This document shows positions 34,534-42,325 of a stretch of DNA of 64,000 bases, piece by piece. The notes under the pieces are model-generated. The model saw nothing but the letters and a program-made list of their open reading frames with translations, did no database searches and was not told the DNA's origin. The first letter of the stretch is position 1, and the number at the start of each line of letters is the position of its first letter. This DNA comes from CAIZGX01 sp046048875 (GTDB taxonomy: Bacteria > Bacteroidota > Bacteroidia > Flavobacteriales_D > Sanyastnellaceae). The position numbers were made by a program, and so were the translations under genes. The DNA lies in the NCBI GenBank assembly GCA_046048875.1, contig JBJOFG010000014.1, positions 434,001-498,000 of the forward strand, written 5' to 3'.

Positions 34534-35940
34534 ATGAAGAATATTTGTGTAGTTCTGTTTTTGATTTGTAGTTCCATTGCATGGTCACAACCATCGCCAG
34601 GATACACCTACCCGAATGATCCTTCGGTTCGTGAGAACCTCGAACATTGGCGTGATTTGAAATTTGGAATTATTATTCATTGGGGTATTTATGCGGTTCC
34701 TGGAATTGTAGAGTCTTGGTCCATCTGCAACGAAGATTGGGTGGGTAGAGATACAGCATTGAATTACGAAGATTACAAGAAATGGTATTTTGGTTTGTCG
34801 AAGGAATTCAATCCAATGCAATTCAATCCGGAGTCTTGGGCCAATGCGGCGAAATCTGCGGGGATGAAGTATTTAGTTTTCACCACGAAGCATCACGATG
34901 GATTCTGCATGTTCGATAGCAAATATTCCGATTTCAAGATTACGAATGGTCCTTTTCAATCGAATCCAAAATCGAATGTGACGAAAGAAGTTTTTAATGC
35001 ATTTCGAAAAGAGGATTTTTTCATCGGAGCATACTTTTCGAAACCCGATTGGCATTCCGATTATTACTGGTGGCATGCCTTTGCAACAGGAGAGCGCAAT
35101 AACAATTACGACATTCGAAAATTTCCAGAACAGTGGAAGCGTTTTCAGAACTATACCGCGAATCAGATTTCTGAATTAACTTCCGAATACGGAAAGGTAG
35201 ATATGCTTTGGCTAGACGGCGGATGGGTGCGTCCATTGGAAACTGTAAACGATGAAGTTCTTTCATGGCAATGTCCGATTCCGGCGTGGAGTCAAGATGT
35301 GAATGTTCCGCGCTTAGCCGAGATAGCGCGAAAGAATAATCCAGGAACATTGGTGGTAGACAGAACAGTGCATGGAGAATATGAAAACTACAGAACGCCA
35401 GAACAGCGCATTCCTGAGGGGAGATTGGATTATCCGTGGGAAACATGCATGACCCTCGGAAATGCATGGGGATATGTGCCTAATGACAAATACAAATCTT
35501 CTCGAGAAGTCATTCATAAATTGGTTGAAGTAATTGCCAAAGGTGGAAATTTATTGTTGGGTGTTGGTCCAACTGCAACAGGAGTTTTCCCGGAAGAAGT
35601 GAATAGCACGCTGAAGGAAATAGGTGCTTGGACCAGCGGGCACTCAGAAGCCATTTACAATACACGCAGTGTCTCTGAATTTAAATGGGGAGATTTCTAT
35701 TTCACAGAGGGAAAGAATGGAGAAAAGTATGCCTATGTATTGTTGAAAGAAGGCGAGAGTATAGGCAAGGAACTGGTTTTGCCGTGGTCAGTAGTTTCTT
35801 CGGATTCATACATAGAAGAATTGAGCACGCGTGAAAAAATGAAAGTTGTAAAGCAATATGGAAGGGTAATCATTAAGCCGAGTGTGAGAGTAAGAGAACT
35901 CTCGAAAACGCTTCCAGTGGTGGTGTTTAAATTTTCATAA
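34534..35940 (+). CDS. Alpha-L-fucosidase (GH29), secreted
   Basis: 468 residues from ATG 34534, which opens a signal peptide MKNICVVLFLICSSIAWSQ. Glycoside hydrolase family 29 fold: WRDLKFGIIIHWGIYAVPG, YLVFTTKHHDGFCMFDS, FIGAYFSKPDWHSDYYW and GKVDMLWLDGGW, in which Asp228 is the expected nucleophile. GNLLLGVGPTATG closes the TIM barrel, followed by a short C-terminal beta domain. Predicted periplasmic or exported; no T9SS sorting domain. It would remove terminal alpha-L-fucose from glycans. It is probably cotranscribed with the lipid-like operon, but its activity does not obviously belong to it. Confidence 0.9.
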   Translation: MKNICVVLFLICSSIAWSQPSPGYTYPNDPSVRENLEHWRDLKFGIIIHWGIYAVPGIVESWSICNEDWVGRDTALNYEDYKKWYFGLSKEFNPMQFNPESWANAAKSAGMKYLVFTTKHHDGFCMFDSKYSDFKITNGPFQSNPKSNVTKEVFNAFRKEDFFIGAYFSKPDWHSDYYWWHAFATGERNNNYDIRKFPEQWKRFQNYTANQISELTSEYGKVDMLWLDGGWVRPLETVNDEVLSWQCPIPAWSQDVNVPRLAEIARKNNPGTLVVDRTVHGEYENYRTPEQRIPEGRLDYPWETCMTLGNAWGYVPNDKYKSSREVIHKLVEVIAKGGNLLLGVGPTATGVFPEEVNSTLKEIGAWTSGHSEAIYNTRSVSEFKWGDFYFTEGKNGEKYAYVLLKEGESIGKELVLPWSVVSSDSYIEELSTREKMKVVKQYGRVIIKPSVRVRELSKTLPVVVFKFS

Positions 35941-36035
35941 TGCGGTTCTTATTTTCGAATGAAATTACTACTTAGAGAGTATTCCTAAAGAAGGTTGTAT
36001 GTTCCATATTTGTTTGAAACTAAACTTCATTAACT

Positions 36036-36323
36036 ATGGAAAACAAACCTACCCTTGTCGATTCAGATGTTCGTACCGCGGATGTCAAGAAATCGACGAA
36101 TTCAATCTACTCATTAAAGATGAGTTCAGTAGCAGTGGCATTGGCGCTAACGACCATGTCAGTTGGAATTACAAGTTGTGTGGACAGCGATGTTACGACA
36201 TTCGGTGATCCAGCGGCAGATAGTTACGATAGCGGTGCATACGATTTGGGAGCATTTGCAGATTCCTATGACTATGGTAATTATGACACTAACGATTCGG
36301 ACGTAACGCGCTACGCTGACTAA
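36036..36323 (+). CDS. Short Asp/Tyr-rich protein, candidate modified peptide or lipoprotein
   Basis: 95 residues. A polar N-terminal stretch of ~28 residues (MENKPTLVDSDVRTADVKK) precedes a hydrophobic segment (SSVAVALALTTMSVGITSC) that ends in a lipobox-like sequence, and then a 46-residue acidic tail rich in Asp, Tyr, Ser and Gly (DPAADSYDSGAYDLGAFAD, SYDYGNYDTNDSDVTRYAD). The tetrapeptide DSDV occurs three times (near residues 9, 50 and 87) and DSYD twice. I know no named family. It is 8 bp upstream of a JmjC/cupin oxygenase start, the arrangement expected for a peptide substrate and its hydroxylase. A calcium- or metal-binding lipoprotein is an alternative. A CATATTTG element at 36005-36012 could be its -7 box. 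Confidence 0.65.
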   Translation: MENKPTLVDSDVRTADVKKSTNSIYSLKMSSVAVALALTTMSVGITSCVDSDVTTFGDPAADSYDSGAYDLGAFADSYDYGNYDTNDSDVTRYAD

Positions 36324-36331
36324 TTCAAGTG

Positions 36332-37519
36332 ATGAGCAATCCTGTTTATTCTTTTCCTTGGGTAATTTCTCCCTTGAGCTTTGAAGAATTTGAATCGGAA
36401 TATTTCGAAAAAAAATTCATTCACATTAAGCGCAATCAGAGCAATTATTTTTCTCCAGCATTATCCTATGAGGCTATTGAAGAGTATTTGTATAACGAGA
36501 CTTTAAAATTTCCATCAACACGTTTAACCAATGCCAAGGAAGATGTTCCAAGTGAAAAGTATGTTACCGGTGAAAAGGTCGTAACATCCAATTTGTTGAA
36601 GCACTTTGTAGAGGGATCTACCATTGTATTGTCTGGCTTGCATGAGCATTTGGCAGGTTTAGGAGAGTTGGTAAGTAATTTGTCGAAACAGTTTTATCAA
36701 CGTTTTCAAACCAACATTTACATTACTCCTAAAGGAAGTCAAGGGTTTAAGGTGCATTACGACACTCACGATGTGTTTGTGCTTCAAATTCATGGCAAGA
36801 AAACATGGAAGATTTTTAAGGATAACCCTGTTTCTCTTCCCAATAAACTCATGGAATTCACTCCAGGGAAATATACTGTAGGTGAGTTGGATCAGACAAT
36901 CGTTGCGGAAGCTGGTGATCTCATTTATATCCCTCGAGGTGTTATGCACCAAGCCGAAACAAATGATGAGATGTCTATTCACGTGACTTTGGGTATGTTG
37001 GGATATACATGGACAGATTTGCTCATTGAAAGTATTTTGGAATATTCAAAAACAAACGATGCTCTCCGAAAATTTCTACCGCGCGATATGCTGCGCAACG
37101 GTGCGAAAGAGAATTTTCAGGAATATTTTCAAGACTTGTTTTCAGTTATGTCTTCCTCGATTTCTCTGCAAGAGAGTATCAATCGTTTCAAGCGAGAAGT
37201 TTCAGCAAGTCAGAAAATCAATATTAGAAACCTGCTTACTCAAGGAGATTTGGTTTCTGGTATGAATGAAAACACAGTTTTTAAAATTCGACAAAACGTT
37301 CTTTTTCTCATTAAGAGAAAGGGTGACAATGTGGTTTTAGAATGGCAAGGTAAAGAAGTTGAATTTCCAATATTTATGGATCCAGCGATTCATTTTATTG
37401 CGAAGATGAAGGAGGAGTTCACCTTGTCGTCTTTGCCTGATTGCGTCGACGACAACGGTAAAATAGTTTTTGTAACTCGTCTAATCAAAGAAGGACTTCT
37501 TTCTATAAAAATCAACTAA
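36332..37519 (+). CDS. JmjC/cupin-domain oxygenase
   Basis: 395 residues from ATG 36332 (the preceding in-frame GTG is less likely). Fe(II)/2-oxoglutarate-dependent JmjC-type fold: the metal triad is His142 and Asp144 (KVHYDTHDVFVLQIHGKKTW, the HxD motif) and His206 (IPRGVMHQAE). The N-terminal ~120 residues (FEEFESEYFEKKFIHIKR) match the helical lead-in of bacterial ribosomal oxygenases such as YcfD/RoxA, and ~170 C-terminal residues would hold dimerisation and winged-helix-like parts. Known relatives hydroxylate ribosomal proteins or peptides. The gene directly follows the Asp/Tyr-rich short protein and precedes an LTxxQ-like periplasmic protein, so a dedicated local substrate is plausible (inference). 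Confidence 0.85.
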   Translation: MSNPVYSFPWVISPLSFEEFESEYFEKKFIHIKRNQSNYFSPALSYEAIEEYLYNETLKFPSTRLTNAKEDVPSEKYVTGEKVVTSNLLKHFVEGSTIVLSGLHEHLAGLGELVSNLSKQFYQRFQTNIYITPKGSQGFKVHYDTHDVFVLQIHGKKTWKIFKDNPVSLPNKLMEFTPGKYTVGELDQTIVAEAGDLIYIPRGVMHQAETNDEMSIHVTLGMLGYTWTDLLIESILEYSKTNDALRKFLPRDMLRNGAKENFQEYFQDLFSVMSSSISLQESINRFKREVSASQKINIRNLLTQGDLVSGMNENTVFKIRQNVLFLIKRKGDNVVLEWQGKEVEFPIFMDPAIHFIAKMKEEFTLSSLPDCVDDNGKIVFVTRLIKEGLLSIKIN

Positions 37520-37536
37520 ACTTAAATTTAAATCAA

Positions 37537-37923
37537 ATGAAAAAGAAACTAATCTTATTTATCTGTCTGGCCTTGGTAATAACCGGCGGAATTGTGATTG
37601 CACAGAATGTAATCGAAAACAGCAAAAAAAATCGCATGGTATTGGAGCGGACTGAGAAGCAAACCAATAAAATGGTAGAAATTTACAATTTAACTCCTGC
37701 ACAAAGAGATGCAATTTATCAAGTGAACAAAGAGTTTCAGCAAGAACTATCGAACTTAGTCTCTGAGTACAAAGATGCTCCTGATTTTCAAGTGAAGGAA
37801 GATGCTGTACTTTATTCGCACGAGCAGAAGGCATTTGCAATTCTCGATGAGACGCAAAAAGCAAAATGGCTTGCAGCAAAAGAATACAGAAAGACACACC
37901 CTCGCGAGGAAGTGAAGAAGTAA
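37537..37923 (+). CDS. Small periplasmic LTxxQ/Spy-like protein
   Basis: 128 residues. N-terminal signal or anchor segment LILFICLALVITGGIVIAQ, then an all-helical, charged domain with two Spy/CpxP-like repeats: YNLTPAQRDAIYQVNKEF and AILDETQKAKWLAAKEY. Bacteroidota proteins of this kind are thought to be periplasmic chaperones or sensors, but evidence is limited. It lies 17 bp after the oxygenase stop and is followed by a strong terminator, so it is the third gene of that operon. Confidence 0.75.
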   Translation: MKKKLILFICLALVITGGIVIAQNVIENSKKNRMVLERTEKQTNKMVEIYNLTPAQRDAIYQVNKEFQQELSNLVSEYKDAPDFQVKEDAVLYSHEQKAFAILDETQKAKWLAAKEYRKTHPREEVKK

Positions 37924-37949
37924 TAATTTTAGTAGAATCGTAAAGAGAG

Positions 37950-37978
37950 AGCAGTCGTTATCGACTGCTTTTTTTTTA
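37950..37978. terminator. Terminator of the oxygenase operon
   Basis: Stem GCAGTCG (37951-37957), loop TTAT, stem CGACTGC (37962-37968), then ten T. It lies between convergent genes and touches the end of the deacetylase gene. Confidence 0.88.
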
Positions 37979-40087
37979 ATGATGAATCATTAGTTTGAAA
38001 ATGCGTTGTTCGAATCGAATGGAATAGATACCATAAGCAAACGAGTCTACATTAAACTGTTGGTTAACATTTTCAATTTTCTTATCGAGCACCAGTCGAC
38101 CCATCGAATCATAAAGCTGAATATTCTTTCCTATGTCTTCAGCAGAGCTTTCAATGGTGAAAACTTCTTTTGCTGGATTAGGGAAGATTTTGATACTCTT
38201 TTCCGAAATATCGTCTAAACCAAGAGCATAAGGCATATTGCAATAACTCTCATTGGGATTGGTGTATTGGAAATTACAAAACCTAACTTCATTGAAAGGA
38301 CCGGGCGTAATGCAAGGGTAAAGTCGGTTTCCAAAGCCATCATAAAACTTACAATGTGCTGTGTCTGTATAATTGTCGACGATGACTGCGTATTCTTTTT
38401 CCGGGTTGTAATCCATTAAGAAAACACCAAGTGTACTGTCAGCAGCATTGTAATCGCTGTACAAGCGCGAATGTGCGCGGTCTCTCCAAAAATCTCCGAA
38501 ATCATCTAAGTACATATATCGAATTCCGTATGGAAGTTGAGAGAAGAGGTTCTGTTGCGCTAAAAGTTTGTAAGATCTATTGGGGTGAATCTGCAACACA
38601 GTTGGGGCACCATTGGCGACATTTTTTAGTGTTACCATTTTCCATCTTGCAACATTCGAAGGATAGTTATCTAAGTTAATCGGGAAGGACGAACTACCAT
38701 CAGAAATAGTAATTGGAATCTCCAGGATATTGGTCAATTCACCTCCGAAATTTCTTTCATCAATTGCAAAAAATGGAAAATTGGTGAGTACATCGTTGGC
38801 GGGTAAACTCGAATCGTATTTATATCCTAGTTCAGACAATACCTTCGGTAGTCGCTCATGATAACAATGGTGACCAGCTCGGAAAGAATAAATTGGAACG
38901 TTGTAGTCGTTTTCAAGATGATATTTAGAGACTTCACATTCACCATAAACAGTAGCTCCTGTAGAATGCCCGTCGCTTGCGAGATAATATGGTGTGTAGT
39001 TGGCCATTGTATTGCCGGGACTTCCAATAGGTATATAGTCTTCGTTGAAATCGGGGAAATGTCCAACAGAGTGACTTCCAAGCCTTTGGTTGTTGGTGAT
39101 TATATTGTTAATCTTACTTGTATTGTTATTGGTATAGTAGGCATTCATCCAATCATCGTTAACGTATCGAACCGTTTGGAAATACGTCGCGTTGAGATTC
39201 AAATTATTTTCATAGGCTACAAAACTTGAAAGGGTATCAAGCGCTGTTTGCGAATCAACGTCGTGCGTGAGTATGAAAGCGGCATCGTGACAGGATGGGC
39301 AGGTGTGCCAACGAACATTACTCGGCATGTGTTTGCGGATGATGTTCAAGATGAAGAAAATGAAAGTATCTGTCGTGGGTTCAAAGCTATTGGAATAATT
39401 TCGTTGAGCTTCTAGATCTCTATTGAGTAAATTTCTTCCAACGATATCTTTAAAATCAACCCCGAAAAGAAAAGTTCTGCCCAACCCCGTTTCTTTTTTT
39501 ATAAGAGCAGGAAAGTAATTTTCGTAATTGGCGAGCACTTCGACCCCGCCAGCAGGCATTAGCAACTTATGATTGAATATGGGTTCATTGTTAGTTGTGT
39601 CGCCAAGCGAAACAAAAATTTCTCTTGGATCATCAATTCGGTCGAAATAATTCGATTCGGAATAAATGTTCCAAATAAACCGCTTGGTTAAATTATCTGT
39701 TTGATAATCGATAGTTCCAAAAAGAGAATTGAATTCAGGTGCGGAATTGTTTGAAGCGATAATGGTGCCTCCGCCGTATACGTATTCCGAAATAGCTAAG
39801 ATCTCTTCTTCGTTGAAGGTACTTGAATAGATTCGAGGGGAAATAAATACTATTTGGTGATTGAGCGCTTCATTCAAATCAACGGTCTCTGTATAAGGCA
39901 CCCCTGTAACCTGAAGAATATGTCTGCAGGCTCTCACACGCGCAGAGTCAAGTTCGTCATTCCGCTCGGTTAAATCAAGAAGAGCTACTTTGCGGTATTC
40001 AAAACTTCCGCCTTGTCCGAATACACAAACTTGTTCGAACGTTAGCACTAACGCTGCAAATAGGACTATGGAAAGTTGTCGTTTCAC
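37976..40087 (-). CDS. Secreted polysaccharide-deacetylase-like protein with T9SS type A sorting domain
   Basis: 703 residues, apparent GTG start at 40087 because it opens a signal peptide MKRQLSIVLFAALVLTFEQVCVFGQ. Residues ~25-250 resemble a GATase-like/beta-helical lead domain (VFISPRIYSS, YGGGTIIASNNSAPEFNSLF). Residues ~270-470 are a NodB-like deacetylase domain: AFILTHDVDSQTALD (motif 1), SHSVGHFPDF (HxxxH metal pair) and SFRAGHHCYHERLPKVL (motif 3). The C-terminal ~75 residues are a type A sorting domain (IFPNPAKEVFTI, AYGIYSIRF). It probably deacetylates or hydrolyses a cell-surface or environmental glycan outside the cell. It is the last gene of a minus-strand group behind proS. Confidence 0.85.
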   Translation of the reverse strand: MKRQLSIVLFAALVLTFEQVCVFGQGGSFEYRKVALLDLTERNDELDSARVRACRHILQVTGVPYTETVDLNEALNHQIVFISPRIYSSTFNEEEILAISEYVYGGGTIIASNNSAPEFNSLFGTIDYQTDNLTKRFIWNIYSESNYFDRIDDPREIFVSLGDTTNNEPIFNHKLLMPAGGVEVLANYENYFPALIKKETGLGRTFLFGVDFKDIVGRNLLNRDLEAQRNYSNSFEPTTDTFIFFILNIIRKHMPSNVRWHTCPSCHDAAFILTHDVDSQTALDTLSSFVAYENNLNLNATYFQTVRYVNDDWMNAYYTNNNTSKINNIITNNQRLGSHSVGHFPDFNEDYIPIGSPGNTMANYTPYYLASDGHSTGATVYGECEVSKYHLENDYNVPIYSFRAGHHCYHERLPKVLSELGYKYDSSLPANDVLTNFPFFAIDERNFGGELTNILEIPITISDGSSSFPINLDNYPSNVARWKMVTLKNVANGAPTVLQIHPNRSYKLLAQQNLFSQLPYGIRYMYLDDFGDFWRDRAHSRLYSDYNAADSTLGVFLMDYNPEKEYAVIVDNYTDTAHCKFYDGFGNRLYPCITPGPFNEVRFCNFQYTNPNESYCNMPYALGLDDISEKSIKIFPNPAKEVFTIESSAEDIGKNIQLYDSMGRLVLDKKIENVNQQFNVDSFAYGIYSIRFEQRIFKLMIHH

Positions 40088-40113
40088 TCGACTAAGTTAA
40101 AGTGAAAAATAGT

Positions 40114-40785
40114 TTATTTCAATGTGCTGAATTGAAAGCCCATTCTTTTTCCCGTTGCCAAACTTCCACTGTGATTAATGTCCTGCATTTCTTCTACCGT
40201 TATTTGGTGAAGATTTTCATAAGGTGGAATTAATAAGTCGAAATTAAGAGCGTATAGAACAATCTGCTCAACGAACTTCTTTTGGTTCGAAGCGTCGAAA
40301 TTTGAAGCAACTAAATCATTGAATAGAATTCCCAATTGCTTTTTACCTTGAACGACAAAGTGATTTTCTCTGTTGATGAAGGCGCGCGCTAGCAAATATC
40401 CCACGTCTGCAGTTCGGTCGTATCGGAAAGAGTCAGAAAGGAAGTTATAGACATTGATGGTACCGACATAACTGTTTTCTGGATGCTCTTTTAAATAACC
40501 TGTTTGCCAGAAGCTACTGTCTTTTTCAAATTGAAAAACATTCGTGTGCATTTGAAAAATAAGAAGGTCACCAGCCACGCGAATTTCACATTGAAATGCA
40601 CCGCGATCGCGGTATTCAAAAGTTACACGTGAATCAGTATTGCCAAAATTTTCTGTCAATTCTTGAATAGTCGTTTTTAAAACTTCTTTTAAAGAATTGA
40701 ATTGTGCAATGGTGTTGTGAAATACATCTTGCTTAAGAACGCTTTTGTTCTTCAGCAGAGCGAGTATTTGTTCTTGAGTATCCAT
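40114..40785 (-). CDS. Conserved hypothetical protein
   Basis: 223 residues from the ATG at 40785 (MDTQEQILALLKNKSVLKQ), 2 bp after the proS stop; longer in-frame starts lie inside proS. No signal peptide or transmembrane segment. It has an N-terminal helix (FNSLKEVLKTTIQELTENF), then mixed alpha/beta with FEYRDRGAFQCEIRVAGDLLIFQMHTNVF (written here as FEYRDRGAFQCEIRVAG and LLIFQMHTNVF). I recognise it as a type of protein common in Bacteroidota but cannot name a family or function. Cotranscription with proS is likely. Confidence 0.65.
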   Translation of the reverse strand: MDTQEQILALLKNKSVLKQDVFHNTIAQFNSLKEVLKTTIQELTENFGNTDSRVTFEYRDRGAFQCEIRVAGDLLIFQMHTNVFQFEKDSSFWQTGYLKEHPENSYVGTINVYNFLSDSFRYDRTADVGYLLARAFINRENHFVVQGKKQLGILFNDLVASNFDASNQKKFVEQIVLYALNFDLLIPPYENLHQITVEEMQDINHSGSLATGKRMGFQFSTLK

Positions 40786-40787
40786 AA

Positions 40788-42257
40788 TTAGTAAGCTCTT
40801 GCAAATAGAACACGTCGTTCGCTTGGTTTTCCAGTCACCATGCATACACCTGGTTCTTTTGGTCCATCGAACGGAATGCAACGAATTGTGGCTTTGGTTT
40901 CCTGCTTAATACGCTCTTCTGTTTCGGCCGTTCCATCCCAATGCGCCAAGAAAAAACCTGTTTTTTCGTCAAGCATTTTCTTGAATGTTTCGTAATCATC
41001 CACCTCAGTCATGTGTCCATTTCTGAATTCCAATGCCTGATTGAACATATTGGTTTGAATGTCTTCTAATAACTGTTCAATCGTGTTTTCAACTCCTTCG
41101 AAAGCAACTGTAGATTTTTCAGAAGTGTCGCGACGAGCAATTTCAACGGTTCCGTTTTCTAAATCTTTTGGTCCAATGGCCAAACGAACGGGAACTCCTT
41201 TCAATTCATATTCTGCGAATTTCCAACCGCTGCGCTTACTGTCGTCGTCGTCGAATTTTGCAACGATGCCTTTGGCTTTTAACGCTTTTACCAATGGAAG
41301 GACTTTTTTACGAATTACTTCCAACTGCTCAAGACCTTTGTAAATAGGGACAATCACAGCGTGAATAGGAGCAAGTTTCGGAGGTACACGCAGTCCCTTG
41401 TCGTCGCTGTGTGTCATGATTAGTGCACCCATTAGTCTTGTGCTTACTCCCCAAGAAGTTGCCCAAACGAATTCTGTATTTCCTTCTTTCGTAGCAAACT
41501 TTACATCGAACGCTTTCGCGAAATTTTGTCCGAGGAAGTGCGATGTTCCAGCTTGAAGTGCTTTTCCATCTTGCATCAAAGCCTCGATACACAACGTATC
41601 CAACGCACCTGCAAATCTTTCGCTTTCAGATTTTCTTCCTTTCACCACAGGCATTGCCATAAAGTTCTCGGCGAATTCAGCATAAACGTCTAACATACGC
41701 TCTGTTTCTTCAATCGCTTCTTGTGCGGTTGCGTGAGCAGTATGTCCTTCTTGCCAAAGAAACTCTGCAGTTCTCAAAAACAAACGCGTGCGCATTTCCC
41801 AACGTACCACATTCGCCCATTGATTAATGAGCAATGGAAGATCTCTATAGCTTTGAATCCAACCTTTGTAAGTATTCCAAATAATGGTTTCGCTGGTTGG
41901 ACGAATGATCAATTCCTCTTCTAATTTTGCTTCAGGATCCACAACAACACCTCCGTCTTGAGACTTCAATCTGTAATGTGTTACAACGGCACATTCTTTG
42001 GCGAATCCTTCAACATGGGCAGCTTCTTTACTCAAATAGCTTTTCGGAATCAGCAGGGGAAAATATGCGTTTTGGTGTCCCGTTTCTTTGAAACGAGTGT
42101 CCAATTGATCTTTCATTTTCTCCCAAATGGCGTATCCGTAGGGTTTAATAACCATACAACCTTTAACCTCGCTATGTTGCGCCAAATCGGCCTGCATCAC
42201 AAGTTCGTTATACCATTTCGAGTAATCTTCTTTTCTAGTTGGAATTTTCTCCGCCAT
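40788..42257 (-). CDS. proS: Prolyl-tRNA synthetase, eukaryote/archaeal-like type
   Basis: 489 residues, cytoplasmic; charges tRNA-Pro. Class II motifs: ELIIRPTSETIIWNTY (motif region with TSE), WANVVRWEMRTRLFLRTAEFLWQEGHTAHA (shown by VVRWEMRTRLFLRTAEFLWQ) and TSWGVSTRLMGALIMTHSDD (motif 3). It lacks the bacterial INS editing insertion and has the C-terminal extension of the ProS type 3 (eukaryote-like) group usual in Bacteroidota. Starts with MAEKIPTRKEDYSKWYN; a perfect TAnnTTTG box lies 22 bases upstream. Followed by a hypothetical gene 2 bp away. Confidence 0.95.
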   Translation of the reverse strand: MAEKIPTRKEDYSKWYNELVMQADLAQHSEVKGCMVIKPYGYAIWEKMKDQLDTRFKETGHQNAYFPLLIPKSYLSKEAAHVEGFAKECAVVTHYRLKSQDGGVVVDPEAKLEEELIIRPTSETIIWNTYKGWIQSYRDLPLLINQWANVVRWEMRTRLFLRTAEFLWQEGHTAHATAQEAIEETERMLDVYAEFAENFMAMPVVKGRKSESERFAGALDTLCIEALMQDGKALQAGTSHFLGQNFAKAFDVKFATKEGNTEFVWATSWGVSTRLMGALIMTHSDDKGLRVPPKLAPIHAVIVPIYKGLEQLEVIRKKVLPLVKALKAKGIVAKFDDDDSKRSGWKFAEYELKGVPVRLAIGPKDLENGTVEIARRDTSEKSTVAFEGVENTIEQLLEDIQTNMFNQALEFRNGHMTEVDDYETFKKMLDEKTGFFLAHWDGTAETEERIKQETKATIRCIPFDGPKEPGVCMVTGKPSERRVLFARAY

Positions 42258-42279
42258 TTTTTTTCTTTTTTCGCAGTTG

Positions 42280-42314
42280 CAAATGTAAAACCTTATTACC
42301 TTTAAACTATCAAA
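42280..42314 (-). promoter_or_regulatory. Promoter of proS
   Basis: On the minus strand, TTTG at 42314-42311 and TACATTTG at 42287-42280 with 23 bases between them (slightly long), 22 bases before the proS start. A plus-strand TACCTTTA at 42297-42304 may serve the divergent lipoprotein gene. Confidence 0.55.
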
Positions 42315-42325
42315 TCCATACGATT

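Noticed and set aside
35021..35467. 148-codon minus-strand frame inside the fucosidase
   Set aside because: Antisense shadow of a well-conserved GH29 domain; Cys/His/Leu-rich translation without motifs.
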